A stretch of 64,000 nucleotides of DNA from Sideroxydans sp. (GTDB lineage: Bacteria > Pseudomonadota > Gammaproteobacteria > Burkholderiales > Gallionellaceae). Shown one piece after another: positions 11,424-22,452 of the stretch. The position numbers and the translations under genes are program-made. The notes under the pieces were generated by a model. It was not told where the DNA came from. It was given only the letters and a program-made list of their open reading frames with translations, and searched no databases. The stretch is taken from positions 62,001 to 126,000 of the forward strand of contig JAQTTU010000009.1 of NCBI GenBank assembly GCA_028710605.1, read 5' to 3'. How positions within the stretch are numbered: position 1 is the first letter of the stretch; each line of letters starts with the position of its first letter.

Positions 11424-11845
11424 GTGCGTAGTTTGGCTAAGTCGGTGTGGCCGGGATCAAAACCCCGGTCGCGGTAAAACTTGAAGCGCGCGCGTCCCAG
11501 TTTGGCATCTTCGTCGCTGTTGCCGACGATTTCGATGACGCGCTCGAAGCGGCTGAAAAATGTGGTGCATTCGTCGTGCAGGCTGATGAGCAGTTCGGAA
11601 TGCGGAAAATTTTCGTCGCTGCCGATGACCACGGGCAGCGTGGCGGCATCCGCGTCGGTGCTGCGGCAATGCGGCATGAAAGCCGTGGCGGGAAAGTGCC
11701 ACAGCAATTGATCCAGCTTGTGCGCCGTCGCCTCGTCCGCCACATGCAGCAGCACGCGCAGGCCGTTCTGCATCGCCTTGTGGCTCAGCTGGCAAGCGGT
11801 GCGCAGCTTGTCTTCGCTGCCGGTGTAGAAATCGACTTTGGTCAT
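11420..11845 (-). CDS. holC: DNA polymerase III subunit chi
   Basis: MTKVDFYTGSEDKLRTACQLSHKA...; next to pepA as in many proteobacteria. Confidence 0.88.
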   Translation of the reverse strand: MTKVDFYTGSEDKLRTACQLSHKAMQNGLRVLLHVADEATAHKLDQLLWHFPATAFMPHCRSTDADAATLPVVIGSDENFPHSELLISLHDECTTFFSRFERVIEIVGNSDEDAKLGRARFKFYRDRGFDPGHTDLAKLRT

Positions 11846-11865
11846 ATATGTAAAACCAATTTGCC

Positions 11866-11937
11866 ACGGAGAACACAGAGATCACAGAGCGAGTGGCTGC
11901 GGGTTTTCTCTGTGTACTCTGTGGTCTCTGTGGCAAA
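11866..11937. repeat. CACAGAG-class inverted repeat between holC and pepA
   Basis: TTGCCACGGAGAACACAGAGATCACAGAG...CTCTGTGTACTCTGTGGTCTCTGTGGCAAA. Confidence 0.8.
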
Positions 11938-11939
11938 AA

Positions 11940-13427
11940 TCACTTGCCGTTTGTGCGGTTGATTAAATATTGCATCAGCATCGGCACTGGTCGTCCCGTC
12001 GCGCCTTTGTGTTTGCCGGATTTGTTGGCCGTGCCCGCGATGTCCAGATGCGCCCAGCGGTAGTCCTTGGTGAAGCGCGCGAGGAAGCAGGCGGCAGTAA
12101 TCGTGCCGCCCGCGCGTCCGCCGATGTTTTGCATGTCGGCGAAGTTGCTGTCCAGCAGGTGTTGGTAATCGTCCCACAGCGGCAGTTGCCAGGCGCGGTC
12201 GTGCGCTTGTTCGCCTGCGGCCAGCAGTTCCTGCGCGAGTTTGTCTTCATTGCTGAACAGGCCGTGCGCGACATGTCCCAAGGCGATGACGCAAGCGCCG
12301 GTGAGTGTGGCGATGTCGATCACGGTGTCCGGTTTGAACTTGGCGGAGTAGGTCAGCGCGTCGCACAAAATCAGACGGCCTTCGGCATCGGTATTCAAAA
12401 TTTCGATGGTCTGGCCGGACATGGAGGTGACGATGTCGCCGGGCTTGGTGGCGCGGCCTGACGGCAGATTTTCGCAAGTGGGAATCACGCCGACCACGTT
12501 GAGCTTCAGCCCCAGTTCGGCGATGGTTTGCATCACGCCGAGCACGCTGGCCGCGCCGCACATGTCGTATTTCATTTCGTCCATATCGGCACCCGGCTTG
12601 AGCGAAATGCCGCCGCTGTCGAAGGTGATGCCTTTGCCCACCAGCACGGTGGGCTTTTGCGTTTTGGCCGCGCCGGTGTATTCCATCGTGATGAGCTTGG
12701 CCGGTTGTTCGCTGCCGCGCGTGACGGAGAGGAAAGAACCCATGCCCAGTTTCTGCATGTCTTTTTCTTCGAGCACGGTGGTCTTGATGCTGGCGTGCGC
12801 TTTGCCCAGTGCCAGCGCCTGTGCGGCGAGGTAGGTCGGGGTGCAGATGTTGCCGGGCAGATTGGCCAGTGTCTTGGTCAGTTCCATGCCGCGTGTGGTG
12901 GCGGCGGTTTGTTCCAGCACGTTTTTCAGCGCGGCTGTCGGTTTGTTCAGCGAAGCGAAGATGATGTGTTTGAGTGTGGCGGGTTTGCCGGGCTTGCTCT
13001 TCAGGCCGTCGGCGCGGAACGCCTGCCCGGCGGCGGTGAACACCGCTTGCTTGATGACCCAGCTCGCATCGCTGCCCACGCCTTCGTCGCTGAGGTACAG
13101 CGCGGCATCCTTGGCGGGTGTGGTGTTCAGTGCGTGGAAAGTTGCCCCCAGAATTTCCAGGCTGACTTTGTTGTTCAGTTCTTCCGGCTTGCCCAGTCCG
13201 ACCAGCAACACGCGCTCGGCGGCAACGCCGGGCAGCTTGTGCAACAGCAGGGTGCTGGCGGCCTTGCCGCTCATGTCGCCGCGCTTAACGAGGTCGCTTA
13301 ATACTTGCTGTGATGCTTTGTCTATGGCTTGCGCCGCTGCGGACAATTTGCCGCCCTCGAACACGCCGACTACCACACAGCCACTCTTCAACGAGTCCGG
13401 GTTGCTTTGTTTTATGCTAAATTCCAC
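11940..13427 (-). CDS. pepA: Leucyl aminopeptidase (M17)
   Basis: NTDAEGRLILCDAL and KGITFDSGGISLKP signatures. Confidence 0.96.
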   Translation of the reverse strand: MEFSIKQSNPDSLKSGCVVVGVFEGGKLSAAAQAIDKASQQVLSDLVKRGDMSGKAASTLLLHKLPGVAAERVLLVGLGKPEELNNKVSLEILGATFHALNTTPAKDAALYLSDEGVGSDASWVIKQAVFTAAGQAFRADGLKSKPGKPATLKHIIFASLNKPTAALKNVLEQTAATTRGMELTKTLANLPGNICTPTYLAAQALALGKAHASIKTTVLEEKDMQKLGMGSFLSVTRGSEQPAKLITMEYTGAAKTQKPTVLVGKGITFDSGGISLKPGADMDEMKYDMCGAASVLGVMQTIAELGLKLNVVGVIPTCENLPSGRATKPGDIVTSMSGQTIEILNTDAEGRLILCDALTYSAKFKPDTVIDIATLTGACVIALGHVAHGLFSNEDKLAQELLAAGEQAHDRAWQLPLWDDYQHLLDSNFADMQNIGGRAGGTITAACFLARFTKDYRWAHLDIAGTANKSGKHKGATGRPVPMLMQYLINRTNGK

Positions 13428-13461
13428 GCGTTGCTCCTAAATAAAAATTAATTGAATTTCA

Positions 13462-14604
13462 ATGCCCGATTATCCGCAATCAACAGAGCAAAAGTCAAAG
13501 AAGCCGCGCAAACGCAAAGCGCACGGCATCTTCTATTGGTCATTGGTGCGCGAATTTGCGGTCATGGGCTTGCTGGTTTTTTCCGTGTTGCTGGGCATTG
13601 TGGTGTTCACCCAGTTGATCCGTTTCCTCGGCGAATCGGTGAGCGGCCTGCTGGCGGTGGACGGTATTCTGGTGATGCTGGGGTTCAGCGCGCTCAACTA
13701 TTTGCCGGTGCTGCTTTCCATCAGTTTGTTCCTGTCCGTGCTGATTTCCCTGAGCCGATGTTACCGCGATAGCGAGATGGTGGTGTGGTTCTCTTCCGGT
13801 GTCGGGCTGACGCGCTGGATACGTCCGGTGCTGGGTTATGCGGTTCCGGTGGCGCTGCTGATCGCGTCGTTGAGCCTGATAATTTCCCCTTGGGCGTTGT
13901 CCAAGGCCGACGAATTCAAGCGCAGGCTGGACAGCCGCGACGATGTTTCCGCCGCCACGCCCGGTGCATTCCGCGAGTCCAAGCAGGCCGACCGCGTGTT
14001 CTTTCTGGAAGATGTGGATGCCGAGAAAAAACGCGTCGGCAATATTTTTGTGCAGTCGGTGCAGAACGGCAAAGAAGGCACGATGTTGGCCAAGGAGGGC
14101 TATCAGGAAACGGCGGTGAACGGCGACCGCTTTCTGGTGCTGATTAACGGCACACGCTATGAAGGCATTCCGGGGCAAGCCAATTTCAAGATCGCCGAGT
14201 TCGAGCGTTACGCCATGCGCATCGAGCCGGTGGAGCTGCGCCAGGAAGCGCCCAATCTGAAAGCCCGTTCAACCCTGTACCTGCTGCAAAATCCGACGGC
14301 ATGGAATATGTCCGAGCTGGAGTGGCGCGTCGGCTTGCCGCTCAGCGCCTTGATTCTGGCACTGCTGGCGATCCCGCTCAGCTTTGTCGATCCGCGCGCG
14401 GGACGGTCGCTCAATCTCATCACCGCCGTGATTGTTTATATGATTTACAACAACATGATCAGCGTCACCAATTCCTGGGTGGCGCATGAAAAGATCAGCG
14501 TGATGGCCGGGTTGTGGGGCATTCATTTGGTGATGTTCGCCATACTGTTGGCGATGTTCTACCACCGCATTTCGATGCGTCCGTGGCAATGGTGGAAACG
14601 ATGA
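13462..14604 (+). CDS. lptF: LPS export ABC transporter permease LptF
   Basis: YjgP/YjgQ-family permease, divergent from pepA, overlaps lptG. Confidence 0.92.
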   Translation: MPDYPQSTEQKSKKPRKRKAHGIFYWSLVREFAVMGLLVFSVLLGIVVFTQLIRFLGESVSGLLAVDGILVMLGFSALNYLPVLLSISLFLSVLISLSRCYRDSEMVVWFSSGVGLTRWIRPVLGYAVPVALLIASLSLIISPWALSKADEFKRRLDSRDDVSAATPGAFRESKQADRVFFLEDVDAEKKRVGNIFVQSVQNGKEGTMLAKEGYQETAVNGDRFLVLINGTRYEGIPGQANFKIAEFERYAMRIEPVELRQEAPNLKARSTLYLLQNPTAWNMSELEWRVGLPLSALILALLAIPLSFVDPRAGRSLNLITAVIVYMIYNNMISVTNSWVAHEKISVMAGLWGIHLVMFAILLAMFYHRISMRPWQWWKR

Positions 14605-15677
14605 AGATTCTTACCAAATATCTGGCGCGGGAAATCTATTTCAGCGTGGCGCTGGTGTTTGCCGCGTTGCTCATGCTGTTCGCGCTGCTCGATCTGATTA
14701 ACGAGCTGAGTGCGATGGGGCGCGGCGATTACAAGCTGGGCTACGTGCTGCTGTTCGTGGTGCTGACGTTGCCGGGGCACATCTACGAATTGTTTCCGGT
14801 GGCGGTGCTGATCGGCACCATATTCGCGCTGGTGCAGATGGCGGCCAACTCCGAACTTACCGTGTATCGCGCATCCGGCGTGTCGCTGCTGCAAATGATC
14901 GCGGCGCTGCTGAAAATCGGCGCGCCGCTGCTCGTGCTGTGTTTTGTGTTCAGCGAATTCATCGCGCCGCCCAGCGAACGTCTGGCGCAACAGACCAAAC
15001 TCAAGGCGCAGAACGCGCAGATCAGCCTGCGCGAATTTCGCTCCGGCGTGTGGGTGAAGGACGAAGGCAGTTTCGTCAACGTGAAAAGCGTGATGCCCGA
15101 CACTTCACTGCTGGATGTGAGCATTTTTCAGATGGATGCCAACAACCGTTTGCGCAGCATCACCGCCGCCGACCGCGCCTCGTTTGTGCACGACGAACTG
15201 TGGGCGCTGGAAGGGGTCAGGCAGACGCTGTTCGGCGCGCAGGGCGCGAGCGTCAACCAACAGGCGCGGATGGAATGGCATTCGTCGCTGAACCCGGACA
15301 TCCTCAGCGTGCTGATGGTGGTGCCGGAGCAGATGTCAGCCTGGAACCTCTACCAATACACGCAGCATCTGGCCGACAACCACCAGAAGACCGCGCGCTA
15401 CGAGATCGCCATGTGGAATAAACTGGCCTATCCGTTTGCGGTGCTGGTGATGATGCTGCTGGCGCTGCCGTTCTCTTCCTATCAGCGGCGCGAGGGTGGA
15501 GTCAGCGGCAAGATATTTGTCGGTGTCGTGCTCGGTTTGAGTTTTCACTTTGCGGGCAGATTGTTCGCCAATCTGGGCGCGCTCAACGAGTGGCCTGCGG
15601 TGTTGAGCGCGACGGCGATGAGCTGGATATTTCTCGGGTTGGCGCTGACTATGCTGTGGCGCACCGAGCGCAGGTGA
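14601..15677 (+). CDS. lptG: LPS export ABC transporter permease LptG
   Basis: MKILTKYLAREIYFSVALVFAALLMLFALLDLINEL; ATGA overlap with lptF. Confidence 0.93.
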   Translation: MKILTKYLAREIYFSVALVFAALLMLFALLDLINELSAMGRGDYKLGYVLLFVVLTLPGHIYELFPVAVLIGTIFALVQMAANSELTVYRASGVSLLQMIAALLKIGAPLLVLCFVFSEFIAPPSERLAQQTKLKAQNAQISLREFRSGVWVKDEGSFVNVKSVMPDTSLLDVSIFQMDANNRLRSITAADRASFVHDELWALEGVRQTLFGAQGASVNQQARMEWHSSLNPDILSVLMVVPEQMSAWNLYQYTQHLADNHQKTARYEIAMWNKLAYPFAVLVMMLLALPFSSYQRREGGVSGKIFVGVVLGLSFHFAGRLFANLGALNEWPAVLSATAMSWIFLGLALTMLWRTERR

Positions 15678-15678
15678 T

Positions 15679-16086
15679 TTAGCGGGGTTGGTTCTGTTCC
15701 GTTGCCGGAACACTGCTGGCGCTGGCGGAAACGGCTTGCTGCTCGCGCACCATCCGTTTTACTTCTTCGCGTTTTTCCTTGGGTACTTTGCTGAATGCCT
15801 TGTATTTTTCGCGGGCGCGTTCGCGTTGTTCCGGCGTGAGCTTGCTCCAGGTTTTCATGCGCGCGTGCAGGCGCTGGCGTTGCAGTTCATTGAGCTTGGG
15901 ATAGCGCTTGGTGATGGCCAGAAAATTCGTCTGCTGTTTTTCCGACAAGGAATTCCACGTTTCGGACAACGGGGACAGCGCATCCTTTTGTTGCGGGTTC
16001 AAATTTTCCCATGTCTGGGCGAGTGCCGATAGCGGCAGGCCAACCAAGGTTAACAGCAGAAAGCAATTTCTGATCAGGGCAGACAT
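15679..16086 (-). CDS. DUF3106 domain protein
   Basis: Signal peptide plus W.x.L.P.Q...L repeats (TWENLNPQQKDALSPLSETWNSLSEKQQTNF). Confidence 0.75.
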   Translation of the reverse strand: MSALIRNCFLLLTLVGLPLSALAQTWENLNPQQKDALSPLSETWNSLSEKQQTNFLAITKRYPKLNELQRQRLHARMKTWSKLTPEQRERAREKYKAFSKVPKEKREEVKRMVREQQAVSASASSVPATEQNQPR

Positions 16087-16104
16087 AGTGCGGTCCGGGT
16101 TGGT

Positions 16105-16455
16105 TTAATCGACGTACATATCGACCGGCAGATCGTCGGTCAGGATGGCAATATCAATCTCGGCGTGGTCGTGTTCGTTGAGGCTCTGCCAATACAGGGA
16201 GCCGCCGAACAGAACTGCAACGAGCAATACCGCCAAGCCCCAATTGCCCGCGCGGCTATATGGCAGATGCAGGTGGCTATGCGCCAGCACGTTGCCCCCC
16301 AGCCAGTTGGGGATGTAGAAATGCGACGCGGCGCGCTGGTGTTGCAGCGCGTTCTGGCGCGCTGCCTGCAATTTGTTCAGGATATTGTTGTCGAGTTGCG
16401 TGGCGGAGCGTTCGATCAGTTGCCCGACATCACGTGTGTTCAGTTTGATATTCAT
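16105..16455 (-). CDS. DUF3619-like single-TM protein
   Basis: N-terminal cytoplasmic segment, one TM helix (WGLAVLLVAVLFGGSLYW); overlaps the sigma-factor gene. Confidence 0.7.
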   Translation of the reverse strand: MNIKLNTRDVGQLIERSATQLDNNILNKLQAARQNALQHQRAASHFYIPNWLGGNVLAHSHLHLPYSRAGNWGLAVLLVAVLFGGSLYWQSLNEHDHAEIDIAILTDDLPVDMYVD

Positions 16456-17021
16456 GATAGGTCGATTCCCTTCTCTTTTAGCATCAACGCCAGCGCATGC
16501 GTTGCGCGTGAGCAGTGGGTTTTGACGCTGCCTTCGGAGCAGCCCATCGCGGCGGCGGTTTCCGCTGTATCCAATTGGTCCCAGTAACGCAGCAGGAAGG
16601 CTTCCCGTTGACGGGCGGGAAGATGTTGCAACGCTTCCTCTATTGCCGTCAATACCTGATCCTGTTGCAGAGCCGCATCCGGGAGTTGCGGTTGGCTGGC
16701 ATTTTCCTTGTCTTCCAGCACATCGAGCGGATCAAATTCTTCTTCCGCATTCTTCTGGGAAAACGACGAAAACAGGGTTAACCAGAACGAGCGTACTTTC
16801 TGGCGGCGAAAATTGTCAAGAATGGTGTTTTGCAGGATGCGGTGGAACAGCATCGGAAATTCTTCCGCAGGCTTGTCGCCGTAGCGTTCGGCCAGTTTAA
16901 GCATGGCATCCTGCACGATGTCCAGCGCCACATGTTCGTCGCGCACGGCAAACATCGCCTGCTTGAAAGCGCGGCGCTCAATTTGGGCGAGGAAATCGGA
17001 TAGTTGTTCTCTGGTGGACAA
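16452..17021 (-). CDS. RNA polymerase sigma factor (ECF-like)
   Basis: Sigma region 2 FAVRDEHVALDIVQDAMLKLAERY and region 4 LPARQREAFLLRYWDQLDTAETAAAMGCSEGSVKTHCSRA; TTG start at 17021 or ATG at 17087. Confidence 0.85.
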   Translation of the reverse strand: MSTREQLSDFLAQIERRAFKQAMFAVRDEHVALDIVQDAMLKLAERYGDKPAEEFPMLFHRILQNTILDNFRRQKVRSFWLTLFSSFSQKNAEEEFDPLDVLEDKENASQPQLPDAALQQDQVLTAIEEALQHLPARQREAFLLRYWDQLDTAETAAAMGCSEGSVKTHCSRATHALALMLKEKGIDLS

Positions 17022-17169
17022 GGCTGGCCTCTCTGAAGGCGGCGCATGATAGCAAATTCCCGTGGTTGCAAGGGTTTTCGGGGGCATCCGGCTTGATTGG
17101 GGTTGACCAAAATGCCGCCAGCCTTTATCTTGCGCGGTCTTAAATTAAAGCTAATTGGGTAGTTTTGTC

Positions 17170-18876
17170 ATGGAACTGACGGGCGCAGAAATAACCATCC
17201 GCTGTTTGCAGGAAGAAGGGGTCGAATACATATTCGGCTATCCCGGCGGCGCGGTGTTGTTCATTTACGACGAGTTATTCAAACAGGATAAGGTCAAGCA
17301 CGTGCTGGTGCGCCACGAGCAGGCCGCCGTGCATGCCGCCGACGGCTATGCGCGTTCCACCGACAAGGTCGGTGTGGCACTGGTCACTTCCGGCCCCGGC
17401 GTAACCAATGCCGTCACCGGTATCGCCACTGCGTATCTGGATTCCATTCCGCTGGTGGTCATCAGCGGCCAGGTGCCGACCAGTTTCATCGGCGAAGATG
17501 CTTTTCAAGAGGTCGATGCGGTCGGCATCACGCGTCCCTGCGTCAAGCACAACTTTTTGGTGAAAGATGCCAAGGACATCGCTAGCACGCTGAAGAAGGC
17601 ATTTTATCTGGCCAAGAGCGGTCGCCCCGGCCCGGTATTGGTGGACATTCCCAAAGACGTGTCGAACCAGAAGACGGAGTTCTCCTATCCCGAGACGGTG
17701 CATATCCGCTCCTACAACCCGCAAGTCCAAGGCGACATCGGGCAGATCAAGCGCGCGGCGCAGATGTTGCTGGAAGCCAAGCGTCCCATGGTGTATGCGG
17801 GCGGCGGCGTGGTGCTGTCGGATGCCTCCAAACAATTGACCGAACTGGTGCGCCTGCTGGGTTCGCCCTGCACCAACACGCTGATGGGGCTGGGCGGCTA
17901 TCCGGCCAGCGACAAACAGTTCGTCGGCATGCTCGGCATGCACGGCACTTATGAAGCCAATATGGGCATGCAGAACTGCGACGTGCTGCTGGCCGTGGGC
18001 GCGCGCTTCGACGATCGCGTGATCGGCAACGTGGCGCATTTCAATTCCGTGCCGCGCAAGATCATCCATATCGACATCGACCCGGCTTCCATCTCCAAGC
18101 GGGTGAAGGTGGATGTGTCCATTGTGGGCGACGTGGCGAATGTGCTGACGGATCTGCTGGCGGTGCTGAACAGCAGCAAGCAGAAGCCGGATGCGGCCGC
18201 GCTGAAAAACTGGTGGAAGCAAATCGACGAATGGCGCGGCAGCAATTCGCTGTCGTACAAGAATTCGAGCGAACTCATCAAGCCGCAATACGTGATCGAG
18301 ACGCTGCACAAGATCACTCAGGGCGATGCTTACGTGGTGTCCGATGTGGGGCAGCACCAGATGTGGGCGGCGCAGTATTACAAGTTCGACCAGCCGCGTC
18401 GCTGGATCAATTCCGGCGGTCTGGGCACGATGGGTTTCGGCTTGCCTGCGGCGATGGGCGTGCAACTGGCGCATCCGGGCGCGACCGTGGCCTGCGTGAC
18501 GGGCGAGGGCAGCATCCAGATGAACATCCAGGAGCTTTCGACCTGCAAGCAATACAACGTGCCGATCAAGATCATCGCGCTGAACAACCGTTATCTGGGC
18601 ATGGTGCGCCAGTGGCAGGAATTCTTCCACGGCAACCGCTACTCGCATTCTTACATGGATGCGTTGCCGGACTTCGTCAAGCTGGCCGAAGCCTACGGGC
18701 ACGTGGGCATTCTGGTGGAGAAACCTTCCGATGTGGAAGGCGCGCTGAAAGAGGCCTTCGCGCGCAAGGATGAACTGGTGTTTCTCGACTTCCGCACCGA
18801 TTCCACCGAGAACGTGTACCCCATGGTTCCCGGCGGCAAGGGCTTGTCCGAAGTGATTCTGGCGGAGGATTTGTAA
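17170..18876 (+). CDS. ilvB: Acetolactate synthase large subunit
   Basis: MELTGAEITIRCLQEEGVEYIFGYPGGAVL; TPP motif GEGSIQMNIQELSTCKQYNVPIKIIALNN; followed by ilvN, ilvC. Confidence 0.97.
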   Translation: MELTGAEITIRCLQEEGVEYIFGYPGGAVLFIYDELFKQDKVKHVLVRHEQAAVHAADGYARSTDKVGVALVTSGPGVTNAVTGIATAYLDSIPLVVISGQVPTSFIGEDAFQEVDAVGITRPCVKHNFLVKDAKDIASTLKKAFYLAKSGRPGPVLVDIPKDVSNQKTEFSYPETVHIRSYNPQVQGDIGQIKRAAQMLLEAKRPMVYAGGGVVLSDASKQLTELVRLLGSPCTNTLMGLGGYPASDKQFVGMLGMHGTYEANMGMQNCDVLLAVGARFDDRVIGNVAHFNSVPRKIIHIDIDPASISKRVKVDVSIVGDVANVLTDLLAVLNSSKQKPDAAALKNWWKQIDEWRGSNSLSYKNSSELIKPQYVIETLHKITQGDAYVVSDVGQHQMWAAQYYKFDQPRRWINSGGLGTMGFGLPAAMGVQLAHPGATVACVTGEGSIQMNIQELSTCKQYNVPIKIIALNNRYLGMVRQWQEFFHGNRYSHSYMDALPDFVKLAEAYGHVGILVEKPSDVEGALKEAFARKDELVFLDFRTDSTENVYPMVPGGKGLSEVILAEDL

Positions 18877-18877
18877 T

Positions 18878-19369
18878 ATGCGACATATCATTTCTTTGCT
18901 GATGGAAAACGAAGCGGGTGCGCTGTCGCGCGTGGCCGGGCTGTTCTCGGCGCGCGGTTACAACATCGAATCGCTGACTGTCGCGCCGACCGAAGACCCG
19001 ACCATGTCGCGCATGACCATCGTCACCAGCGGTTCGGACGAGGTGATCGAGCAGATCAACAAGCAGCTGAACAAGCTGGTGGATGTGGTTACCGTGATGG
19101 ATCTGACCGACGGCGACCATATCGAGCGCGAACTGATGCTGGTCAAAGTGCTGGCGCAGGGCGATGCGCGTGAGGAGCTGAAACGCATCGCGGACATATT
19201 CCGTGGGCGCATCATCGACGTGTCCGACAAGACTTACACCATCGAGCTGACCGGCGCGGGTTCCAAGCTGGACAGTTTTTTGCAGGCTATTGATCGCGGC
19301 CTGATTCTGGAAACCGTGCGCACCGGTGCATCCGGTATCGGGCGCGGCGACCGCATTTTGAAACTTTGA
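18878..19369 (+). CDS. ilvN: Acetolactate synthase small subunit
   Basis: ACT domain MRHIISLLMENEAGALSRVAGLFSARGYNIESLTVAPTEDP. Confidence 0.97.
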   Translation: MRHIISLLMENEAGALSRVAGLFSARGYNIESLTVAPTEDPTMSRMTIVTSGSDEVIEQINKQLNKLVDVVTVMDLTDGDHIERELMLVKVLAQGDAREELKRIADIFRGRIIDVSDKTYTIELTGAGSKLDSFLQAIDRGLILETVRTGASGIGRGDRILKL

Positions 19370-20416
<1,047 letters not shown>

Positions 20417-20421
20417 AAAAA

Positions 20422-20512
20422 CGGGAAGGGGGAAGAGTTAAGGGGGAAGGGTAAAACCTTTGCGCTCTGAACGCTTTCCCCTTCTCCCTTCCCTCTTTAC
20501 CCTTCTCAATAA
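20422..20512. repeat. Polypurine/polypyrimidine inverted repeat between ilvC and psd
   Basis: GGGAAGGGGGAAGAGTTAAGGGGGAAGGGTAAAA...CCCCTTCTCCCTTCCCTCTTTACCC. Confidence 0.75.
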
Positions 20513-21151
20513 ATGAACAACTATCCCCACCCCATCATCGCCCGCGAGGGTTGGCCGTTTCTGGCGATCACTTTGGCGTTGGCCGTTGCTGCCAGCGTCT
20601 GGTGCGCCTCTTGGTCGATTCCGTTGTGGATCATTTTTGTGTTCGTGTTGCAGTTCTTCCGCGATCCGGCACGTGTGATACCGCAGCAAGCCGGTGCGGT
20701 GCTGTCGGCCTGCGACGGGCGCGTCATCAAGGTGGAACGCGCGCAAGACCCTTACGTGCAACGCGAAGCGATTCTGGTCAGCGTGTTCATGAACGTGTTC
20801 AACGTGCATTCCAACCGCAGCCCGGTGGACGGCATGGTGCAGCACATCTGGTACAAACCGGGCAAGTTCGTGAACGCCGATCTGGACAAGGCTTCCACCG
20901 AGAACGAACGCAACGCGGTGTGGCTGAAGACCGCCGACGGACAGGACGTGACCAGCGTGCAAGTGGCCGGACTCATCGCGCGCCGCATCCTGTGCTACGT
21001 CAACGCGGGCGACGTGCTGACGCGCGGCCAGCGTTACGGCTTCATCCGTTTCGGTTCGCGCGTGGATGTCTATCTGCCGTTGACCGCTAACGTCAAGGTC
21101 GCCATCGGTGATAAAGTACGCGCCACCGAAACCATCCTGGCGCAACTCTGA
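20513..21151 (+). CDS. psd: Phosphatidylserine decarboxylase proenzyme (short form)
   Basis: [14 protein letters not shown] cleavage-site GS motif; adjacent pssA. Confidence 0.93.
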   Translation: MNNYPHPIIAREGWPFLAITLALAVAASVWCASWSIPLWIIFVFVLQFFRDPARVIPQQAGAVLSACDGRVIKVERAQDPYVQREAILVSVFMNVFNVHSNRSPVDGMVQHIWYKPGKFVNADLDKASTENERNAVWLKTADGQDVTSVQVAGLIARRILCYVNAGDVLTRGQRYGFIRFGSRVDVYLPLTANVKVAIGDKVRATETILAQL

Positions 21152-21158
21152 ACACACC

Positions 21159-21914
21159 ATGACCGAACCGATACAGCGCAAGAACATGGATTTACGCAGG
21201 CGCAGCATCTATCTGTTGCCCAACCTGTTCACCACGGCAGCGCTGTTCGCCGGTTTTTACGCCATCGTGCAGGCGATGAACAGCAAGTTCGAATATGCCG
21301 CCGTGGCCATTTTTATCGCCATGGTGCTGGATGGACTGGATGGGCGCGTGGCGCGCATGACGCACACGCAGAGCGAATTCGGTGCCGAATACGACAGTCT
21401 GTCCGACATGGTGTCGTTCGGCGTTGCCCCTTCCATCCTGATGTACGAATGGGCGTTCCGCGACTTGGGCAAATGGGGCTGGTTCGCCGCCTTCATCTAC
21501 TGCGCGGGCGCGGCGCTGCGTCTGGCGCGTTTCAACACCAACATCGACGTGGTCGATAAACATTACTTTCAGGGCTTGCCCAGTCCGGCGGCGGCGGCGC
21601 TGGTGGCGGGATTTGTGTGGGTGATGCTGGACAACCGTTTCAGCGGTTTCGAGCTGCGCTGGTATGCTGTGGCGCTGACCGTGTTCGCGGGCTTGAGCAT
21701 GGTGAGCAACCTCAAGTACTACAGCTTCAAATCGATCAACATGCGCAAGAGCGTGCCGTTCATTGTCATCTTCCTGTTCGCATTGTTCTTCATGTTCGTG
21801 GCGCAAGACCCGCCGCTGCATTTATTCCTGCTGTTCCTCGCGTATTGCCTGTCCGGCTACGTGATGCTGCTGCTCAAATTGCGCAAGCCGAAAACGCCAC
21901 CGCCGTTGCCGTAA
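21159..21914 (+). CDS. pssA: CDP-diacylglycerol-serine O-phosphatidyltransferase
   Basis: CDP-OH-P motif DGLDGRVARMTHTQSEFGAEYDSLSDMVSFG. Confidence 0.95.
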   Translation: MTEPIQRKNMDLRRRSIYLLPNLFTTAALFAGFYAIVQAMNSKFEYAAVAIFIAMVLDGLDGRVARMTHTQSEFGAEYDSLSDMVSFGVAPSILMYEWAFRDLGKWGWFAAFIYCAGAALRLARFNTNIDVVDKHYFQGLPSPAAAALVAGFVWVMLDNRFSGFELRWYAVALTVFAGLSMVSNLKYYSFKSINMRKSVPFIVIFLFALFFMFVAQDPPLHLFLLFLAYCLSGYVMLLLKLRKPKTPPPLP

Positions 21915-21918
21915 TTTT

Positions 21919-22452
21919 TCATCGCTGCCACAGCGTCTCTGCCTGTCCCGCCGCCCGATTCAACACGCGGCATAGCACGAACAATAAATCCGAAAGCCGA
22001 TTGAGATATTTCAGCCCCTCCGCCGGGGCTGTTTCTTTTTGTATGAGCTGAAAATAATCGCGTTCCGCGCGCCGTGCCACACTGCGCGCCACGTGGCATA
22101 GCGCCGCTGCGCGCGTACCGCCGGGCAGGATGAATTCCTTGAGCGGCGGCAGAGCGGCGTTGTAATGTTCAATGGCGCTATCAAGGCGAACGAGTTTTCC
22201 TGCGTCGAACGGTGCGCCCGGCGTGGCGAGTGCGCCGCCCAGATCGAACAGATCGTGCTGGATACGCAACAACTCATCGCGAACATTTTGCGGCAACGTC
22301 TCGGCGAGCAATACGCCGAGCTGGCTGTTCAGTTCATCCACGCTGCCGATAGCGCTGATGCGCGCGCTGTCCTTGGCGACGCGCGAACCGTCCGCCAACC
22401 CGGTGCTGCCATCGTCGCCGGTGCGTGTGGTGATTTTGCCGAGCCGCATCAT
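21919..22452 (-). CDS. Cob(I)yrinic acid a,c-diamide adenosyltransferase (PduO/MMAB type)
   Basis: KITTRTGDDGSTGLADGSRVAKDSARISAIGSVDELNSQLG; FILPGGTRAAALCHVARSVARRAER. Confidence 0.93.
   Translation of the reverse strand: MMRLGKITTRTGDDGSTGLADGSRVAKDSARISAIGSVDELNSQLGVLLAETLPQNVRDELLRIQHDLFDLGGALATPGAPFDAGKLVRLDSAIEHYNAALPPLKEFILPGGTRAAALCHVARSVARRAERDYFQLIQKETAPAEGLKYLNRLSDLLFVLCRVLNRAAGQAETLWQR

Noticed and set aside
17275-18891. 538-aa minus-strand ORF
   Set aside because: Antisense shadow of ilvB.
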